A stretch of DNA of 11,214 bases. Origin: JBEVOS01 sp964564595. GTDB lineage: Bacteria > Pseudomonadota > Alphaproteobacteria > Caulobacterales > Aquidulcibacteraceae. Position numbers and translations under genes: made by a program. Position 1 is the first letter of the stretch, and each line of letters begins with the position of its first letter. Below, one piece after another: positions 6,789 through 11,214 of the stretch. The notes beneath the pieces are model-generated. The model worked only from the letters and a program-made list of their open reading frames with translations. It made no database searches and had not been told where the DNA came from. The DNA is taken from contig CAZMCA010000113.1 of NCBI GenBank assembly GCA_964564595.1, positions 1 to 11,214 of the forward strand, in the 5' to 3' direction.

Positions 6789-7462
6789 CAGCGCCGCAGA
6801 TTGGAGACGCGCTGCACGGAGCGTTCGTCGAAGGCTTGGCCGAGCGCCGAGCCGGCGATATGCGTCACAGTCTCCGCGCCATAGCGCCGCCCGTTCGGCG
6901 CCACGTCGCAGCGCACGTCCATCGTGAACCGGTCTATCCGCGCAACGGAGGCATGGAACGGCGCGGTGGCGCGGATGCGGATCGCCGTCACGTCGCGGCC
7001 CTCGCGTGAGACAACGGCCTCGCCGCGCAGATGCCGCACAATGCCGGCGCTGCGCTCACCGCCCGCTTGCTCGGGCGAGGGCTGGAACGCGTAGGTGATC
7101 GTGTTGGCGTCCTCGCGCGCGACCGTAACGTTGCGCGCGGTGCGGAGCTTGCGGCCCGCGCACCAGATATCGCCGTCCGCGTCGCGCTGGATGCGCTCGA
7201 ACGTGGCGCGCCCGCGCCGGTCAAGCGCGGTTTCCGCAGGTTCCAGAAGGCGCACGCGCGCGGGGCCGGTCGCGTTCGCGTGGAAGGCATAGCGCATCAC
7301 GCCGCGCTCGCTCTCGATGCGCGTGTCGAAGGAGTAGGGCGTTTCGGCGGAGATCGTGTCGGCGATGGCGGAGGCAAACAGCGCGGGCAAGCTTGCTTGT
7401 GCAAACGCCAGCGGCGCAAGCACAGCGCCCGCAAGCACGACGAGAGTGAAAAGCCTACGCAT
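6788..7462 (-). CDS. exported periplasmic protein of unknown function
   Basis: This protein of 224 residues starts with a clear Sec signal peptide: Arg-Arg, then the hydrophobic run LFTLVVLAGAVLAPLAF and a likely cleavage after AQA near residue 23. The mature part is beta-rich, with repeated strands such as MRYAFHANATGPARVRLL, NTITYAFQP and FTMDVRCDVAPNGRRYG, and only two Cys (WCAGR and VRCDV), which could pair. The pattern of short strands ending in a helix reminds me of LolA-like or outer-membrane-sorting folds, but this is weak. ATG 7462 is chosen because TGGAG lies 6 nt upstream and the signal peptide then begins at residue 1; an in-frame ATG at 7486 adds eight residues. It is the first gene of the leftward cluster and overlaps the next start by one base. 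Confidence 0.75.
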   Translation of the reverse strand: MRRLFTLVVLAGAVLAPLAFAQASLPALFASAIADTISAETPYSFDTRIESERGVMRYAFHANATGPARVRLLEPAETALDRRGRATFERIQRDADGDIWCAGRKLRTARNVTVAREDANTITYAFQPSPEQAGGERSAGIVRHLRGEAVVSREGRDVTAIRIRATAPFHASVARIDRFTMDVRCDVAPNGRRYGAETVTHIAGSALGQAFDERSVQRVSNLRR

Positions 7463-7587
7463 GGGCCGCTCCAGGGATGCGAACATCTTACGGCGCGGGG
7501 AAGGAACCCGATCAGTCCGGGAAGATCAAGGCGGGTCGTCACAAACCCCGCTTATCAAGCATGTGAGGGGCGCGGTAAGGTAGGCCG
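7463..7587. promoter_or_regulatory. divergent intergenic region (membrane cluster / helicase)
   Basis: These 125 bases separate two divergent starts and must hold promoters for both the leftward membrane cluster and the rightward helicase. On the minus strand TGGAG (7473-7469) is a good ribosome binding site; on the plus strand AAGGTAGG (7577-7584) precedes the helicase ATG. I looked for -35/-10 pairs and found only partial ones, for example TAAGAT on the minus strand about 30 nt before the exported-protein start, without a matching -35. No strong palindrome is present, and no LexA-like or other SOS operator was recognised. Confidence 0.45.
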
Positions 7588-10173
7588 ATGGCGAAGAAGC
7601 CGACCCCGCCAACGCTCCCGGAACCGTTCGCCGGCTGGTTCGCCGCGCGCGGCTGGGCGCCGCGTCCGCACCAGACGGCGTTGATCGAACGCGCTGAGGC
7701 CGGTCTCTCCACGCTGCTCATTGCGCCGACGGGCGCAGGCAAAACGCTCGCCGGCTTTTTACCGAGCCTCATCGAACTCAACGCGGCGCATGCCGGTAAG
7801 AAGAACCGCCCGCATCGCCTGCACACGCTCTACATCTCGCCGCTCAAAGCGCTCGCGACCGATGTCGCGCGCAATCTCGAAACGCCCGCGCGCGAGATGG
7901 GCCTCGACCTGCGGATCGAGACCCGCACTGGCGATACGCCTGCGCACAAGCGGACGCGCCAGCGCGCGCACCCGCCAGACATTCTGCTCACGACGCCCGA
8001 GCAGCTTTGCCTCTTGATCGCCTCGCAGCACGCGCGCGTGTTCTTCGAAGATTTGAAGTGCGTCATCATCGATGAAATCCACGCACTCGCGCCCACCAAG
8101 CGCGGCGATCTGATGGCGCTCGCGATGGCGCGGCTCGAACGCTGGGCGCCGGGGTATCGGCGCGTGGGGCTGAGCGCCACGGTGGCCGATCCGCCGGCGC
8201 TGGCGCGCTGGCTCACCGGCGTTCCATCTGGTTTGGATCAAGCCGATAAGCGCAGCGCCGCCGCCAAGCGCCTCAACGCGCGCGCTGCGCCCAGCAAGGC
8301 GCCTGTACGAGAAGACGTCATCGTCACCGCGCCGGCCGGCGCCAAGCCCATCGTGGATGTGTTGGAGTCGCGCGAACGCATTCCGTGGTCTGGGCACACG
8401 GGCCGCCACGCGATGCGCGAAGTTTACGAAGCGATCGGCCGAGCCAAGATGGCGCTCGTGTTCGTCAACACGCGCGCGCAAGCCGAACTCACGTTCCAAG
8501 AGCTCTGGCGCATCAACGATGAGAACTACGCGATCGCGCTCCACCACGGCTCGCTCGATGTCGGTCAGCGCCGCAAGGTCGAAGGCGCGATGGCGGCGGG
8601 CGCGCTCCGCGCCGTCGTGTGCACGTCCACGCTCGATCTCGGCATCGATTGGGGCGATGTCGATCTCGTCATCCAGATGGGCGCACCAAAAGGCGCCGCG
8701 CGCCTGGTGCAGCGCATCGGCCGCGCCAATCACCGCCTCGATGAGCCCTCGCGCGCGCTGCTTGCGCCATCGAACCGCTTCGAAGTGCTTGAATGCCGCG
8801 CCGCGCAGGAGGCGGTGGAAGAGGGCGCGCTCGATGGCGCGCCCGCGCGCGAGGGCGGGCGTGATTGCCTCGCGCAACACATCATGGGCTGCGCCTGCGG
8901 CGAGCCGTTCATCGCGGACGAGCTTTACGAAGAAGTCGCCGCCACCGCGCCCTATGCCGGCATCACGCGCGATGAGTTTGACCGCGTGCTCGATGTCGTC
9001 GCCACCGGCGGCTACGCGCTGCGCGCGTACGAGCGCTACCGCCGCATCGTGGAAAACCGCGATGGCCGCTGGCAGGCGCGCACGCCGATGATTGCGCAGA
9101 AGCACCGCATGAATGTCGGCGCGATCGTGGAAGCCGAGATGCTCAACGTCGTGCTCGCCTCGCGCCGGATGGATCGCCGTGCGGGCGGCGCGCGCACCGG
9201 CCCGATGATGGCAGGCCGCAAGCTTGGCCAGATTGAAGAATACTTCATCGAAGGCCTTACGCCCGGCGATACGTTCCTGTTCGCCGGCCAGATCGTGCGC
9301 TTCGAAGCTTTGCGCGAGATGGACGTGCTGGTCTCCCGCGCGACCGGAGAAACGCAGCCGGCGATCCCGAGCTACAACGGCGGCAAGTTTCCGCTTTCGA
9401 CGTTCCTGGCCGAAAAAGTCCGCGCCATCGTTCACGATCAAAACGAGTGGCGCGCGCTGCCCGAGCAAGTGCGCGAATGGCTCGAACTTCAGCGCGCGCG
9501 CTCGATCATCCCCGAGCCCGATCATCTGCTGATCGAGACGTTCCCGCGCCACAACCGCCACTTCCTCGTCTGCTATCCGTACGAAGGCCGCCTCGCGCAC
9601 CAAACGCTCGGCATGTTGCTCACGCGCCGCCTTGAGCGGCTTGGCCGCCAGCCGCTCGGCTTCATGGCCAGTGAGTACGCGCTTTCGATCTGGGCGATGG
9701 GGCGAATGGATCTCCTCGATCTCGATGCGCTGTTCGATGAAGACATGCTCGGCGATGATCTCGATGCATGGCTTGCCGAGAGCGCGCTGATGAAGCGCAC
9801 GTTCCGCACCTGTGCGATCATCGCCGGCATGATCGAGCGCAACGCGCCTGGATACGAAGCAAAGACCGGCCGCCAGATCACGTTCTCCGCCGATCTCATC
9901 TACGACGTGCTGCGCGAGCACGAGCCCGATCACGTGCTGCTCAAGGCCGCGTTCGCCGATGCAGGCTCGGGCTTTCTCGATATTCACCGGCTTGGCGATC
10001 TGCTGCGGCGCGTCAAAGGCAAGCTTACGCACGCAGCGCTCGGCACGGTCTCGCCGTTCGCGGTGCCGGTTCTGCTCGAAAGCGTCGGGCGCGAGCCGGT
10101 GTTTGGCGCTGCCGAAGACGCCGTCCTCGCGGACGCTGCGTCAAGCCTGATCGCGGACGCGGTTGGCGGCTAG
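7588..10173 (+). CDS. Lhr-family DEXH-box helicase, ligase-associated DNA damage response type
   Basis: A complete 861-residue superfamily 2 helicase, the usual size for Lhr-core proteins. RecA1 shows the Q-like region RPHQ, Walker A APTGAGKT (46-53, Lys52), YISPLKAL, TTPEQL, the DEIH box (162-165) and SAT (196-198). RecA2 shows LVFVNTR, HHGSL, STLDLGIDWGDVD and the motif VI block QRIGRANHR (375-383). The following winged-helix and Lhr-specific region includes the FPRHNRHFLVCYPYEGR block typical of the ligase-associated subfamily (TIGR04121 as I remember it). These ATP-driven 3'-5' translocases act in DNA repair, normally encoded beside an ATP-dependent DNA ligase, an exonuclease and the PdeM endonuclease. 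None of these is in the window. An Ala/Lys-rich segment at about 212-242 looks like an extra insertion between the RecA domains. The ATG is supported by AAGGTAGG 3 nt upstream. Confidence 0.95.
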   Translation: MAKKPTPPTLPEPFAGWFAARGWAPRPHQTALIERAEAGLSTLLIAPTGAGKTLAGFLPSLIELNAAHAGKKNRPHRLHTLYISPLKALATDVARNLETPAREMGLDLRIETRTGDTPAHKRTRQRAHPPDILLTTPEQLCLLIASQHARVFFEDLKCVIIDEIHALAPTKRGDLMALAMARLERWAPGYRRVGLSATVADPPALARWLTGVPSGLDQADKRSAAAKRLNARAAPSKAPVREDVIVTAPAGAKPIVDVLESRERIPWSGHTGRHAMREVYEAIGRAKMALVFVNTRAQAELTFQELWRINDENYAIALHHGSLDVGQRRKVEGAMAAGALRAVVCTSTLDLGIDWGDVDLVIQMGAPKGAARLVQRIGRANHRLDEPSRALLAPSNRFEVLECRAAQEAVEEGALDGAPAREGGRDCLAQHIMGCACGEPFIADELYEEVAATAPYAGITRDEFDRVLDVVATGGYALRAYERYRRIVENRDGRWQARTPMIAQKHRMNVGAIVEAEMLNVVLASRRMDRRAGGARTGPMMAGRKLGQIEEYFIEGLTPGDTFLFAGQIVRFEALREMDVLVSRATGETQPAIPSYNGGKFPLSTFLAEKVRAIVHDQNEWRALPEQVREWLELQRARSIIPEPDHLLIETFPRHNRHFLVCYPYEGRLAHQTLGMLLTRRLERLGRQPLGFMASEYALSIWAMGRMDLLDLDALFDEDMLGDDLDAWLAESALMKRTFRTCAIIAGMIERNAPGYEAKTGRQITFSADLIYDVLREHEPDHVLLKAAFADAGSGFLDIHRLGDLLRRVKGKLTHAALGTVSPFAVPVLLESVGREPVFGAAEDAVLADAASSLIADAVGG

Positions 10174-10184
10174 AGCTTGCGCCC

Positions 10185-10199
10185 GCGCGCCGTGCGCGC
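10185..10199 (+). terminator. GC-rich hairpin after the helicase, possible terminator
   Basis: A perfect 6-bp stem (GCGCGC twice) with a CGT loop starts 12 nt after the helicase stop and is followed by TTAA rather than a T-run. It resembles the hairpin after the thiolase gene in stem and loop size. The position between two complete units suggests transcript termination, but with alternating GC the pairing could be incidental. Confidence 0.3.
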
Positions 10200-10220
10200 T
10201 TAAGGCTCAGCAAAACATCA

Positions 10221-10226
10221 GGGAGG
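10221..10226 (+). promoter_or_regulatory. strong ribosome binding site of the alkyl sulfatase
   Basis: GGGAGG sits 6 nt before the ATG at 10233 and is the best Shine-Dalgarno match in the window. It fixes the start of the sulfatase gene and suggests efficient translation independent of the helicase. Confidence 0.6.
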
Positions 10227-10232
10227 GAAACC

Positions 10233-11214
10233 ATGCGCGCTACGCTCGCCATCGCGGCGCTTCTCATGCTGGCCGCGCCAGCTTCCGCGCAGCAGCATCC
10301 CGCAAGCGCACAGACGCGCGCTGCGAACGCCGCCGCCGCGCAGTCGCTGCCGCCTGCTGGCGATGAAGCAACGTCGGATGAAGCGTTCGCCGCGCGCGGT
10401 CTGCGCGCCGAGCCGCAGGGTGGGCCGATCACCGATGCGCAAGGCCGCACGCTGTGGGATTTCAACGCCTACTCGTTCATCAACGGCGCAGCGCCCGATA
10501 GCGTGCACCCAAGCTTGTGGCGCCACGCGCGCCTGCTCGATTACACTGGCGTGTTCGAAGTCGCGCCGGGCGTGTTTCAAGCGCGCGGCTTCGATGTTTC
10601 GAACGTCACGTTCATCGTCGGGCGCACGGGCCTCATCGTCGTCGATCCGCTGACGTCCGTTGAAGTCGCACGCGCCGCGCTCGCGCTTGCGCGCACGCTG
10701 CCGGAGATTGGCGATAAGCCCGTCCGCGCCATCATTTATACGCACAGCCACGCCGATCACTTCGCCGGCGCGCGCGGCATCGCAGACGGCGCAGCGTTGC
10801 AAGGCGTGCGCATCATCGCGCCCGAAGGTTTCCTCGAACACGCCGTCAGCGAAAACCTGATCGCGGGCCCGGCGATGACGCGGCGCGCGACCTATCAGTT
10901 CGGCACGTTCGTGCCGCCCGGCGTTGAAGGCTCGCTCGGCTCCGGCATCGGCATGGGCATTCCCGGCGGCGCGCGTTCGCTTGTGCCACCAACAGAAACC
11001 GTCTCGCGAACAGGGCAGGAGCTGACGATCGACGGCGTCCGGTTCGTCTTCCAAGTCACGCCGGGCACTGAAGCGCCGGCGGAGATGAACTTTTATCTCC
11101 CCGATCTGCGCGTGCTCGATCTCGCGGAGAACGCCAACGTTACGATGCACAACATCCTCACGCCGCGCGGCGCGCTCGTGCGTGATGCGAAGGCGTGGGC
11201 CGATTATCTGACGG
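10233..11214 (+). CDS. SDS-type alkyl sulfatase (metallo-beta-lactamase fold), 3'-truncated
   Basis: The frame stays open to the end of the window, giving 327 residues of a protein that is usually about 650 long. A Sec signal peptide (LAIAALLMLAAPASA, cleavage likely after ASA before QQ) sends it to the periplasm. The dinuclear-zinc site of the SdsA1/YjcS family is readable: His171, His173, Asp175 and His176 in THSHADHFAG, Glu280 in TEAPAEMNFY, and Glu299 in LAENANVTMHN. GALVRDAKAW follows as in family members. The enzyme hydrolyses primary alkyl sulfates such as dodecyl sulfate to the alcohol plus sulfate. The dimerisation and C-terminal SCP2-like domains fall outside the window. The ATG is fixed by GGGAGG 6 nt upstream. 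It follows the helicase by 59 nt, with a hairpin between, and is probably separately expressed. Confidence 0.93.
   Translation, partial: MRATLAIAALLMLAAPASAQQHPASAQTRAANAAAAQSLPPAGDEATSDEAFAARGLRAEPQGGPITDAQGRTLWDFNAYSFINGAAPDSVHPSLWRHARLLDYTGVFEVAPGVFQARGFDVSNVTFIVGRTGLIVVDPLTSVEVARAALALARTLPEIGDKPVRAIIYTHSHADHFAGARGIADGAALQGVRIIAPEGFLEHAVSENLIAGPAMTRRATYQFGTFVPPGVEGSLGSGIGMGIPGGARSLVPPTETVSRTGQELTIDGVRFVFQVTPGTEAPAEMNFYLPDLRVLDLAENANVTMHNILTPRGALVRDAKAWADYLT

Noticed and set aside
7463..7587. LexA/SOS-type operator in front of the repair helicase
   Set aside because: I found neither GTTC-N7-GTTC nor any other clear SOS operator in the 125-base gap.
7759..10032. A very long open frame (757 codons) antisense to the helicase gene
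   Set aside because: The opposite strand encodes a protein with every expected helicase motif. The antisense product is rich in Arg, His and Ala with no recognisable domain, as expected when GC-rich codon use removes reverse-strand stops.

Overview
The window is a dense, GC-rich stretch of bacterial chromosome. Gene content, codon choice and the best-recognised protein families fit an alphaproteobacterium, perhaps Caulobacterales or a Hyphomonadaceae-like group. That placement is an inference from style and not from a marker gene. I see no rRNA, tRNA, CRISPR array, insertion sequence, integrase or phage gene, and no gene-free stretch over 300 bases. It reads as ordinary chromosome carrying catabolic, envelope and DNA-repair genes.

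Left part, plus strand (1-4284). A 5'-truncated thiolase of the beta-ketoadipyl-CoA (PcaF/PaaJ) type is followed by a small predicted lipoprotein of unknown function. A three-gene unit comes next: a TetR-family regulator, an HSL-family alpha/beta-hydrolase (esterase type) and a zinc-free NADPH:quinone-oxidoreductase-like MDR enzyme. The last two junctions are very tight (a 4-nt gap, then a TGATG stop/start overlap). A perfect 16-bp palindrome sits just upstream of the regulator and is a plausible operator. The likely logic is an inducible ester, ketone or enal degradation operon under its own repressor; the substrate is unknown.

Middle part, minus strand (4291-7462, transcribed leftward). Four genes run the same way: an exported periplasmic protein, a two-helix membrane protein (TGATG overlap with the first), an MscS-type mechanosensitive channel (9 nt further), and a response regulator with no DNA-binding domain and an uncharacterised helical C-terminus. 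The first three look like one transcription unit; the regulator may be part of it. Its convergent end with the MDR gene is marked by a 14-bp palindrome.

Right part, plus strand (7588-11214). A complete Lhr-core DEXH-box helicase of the 'ligase-associated DNA damage response' type starts divergently from the membrane cluster, without its usual ligase and nuclease partners in view. It is followed by an SDS-type alkyl sulfatase (metallo-beta-lactamase fold, Sec signal peptide) with its own strong ribosome binding site, cut off by the window end.

Nothing here is clearly a new system. The least explained parts are the membrane/response-regulator cluster, the regulator's C-terminal domain, and the hydrolase's altered oxyanion-hole motif.
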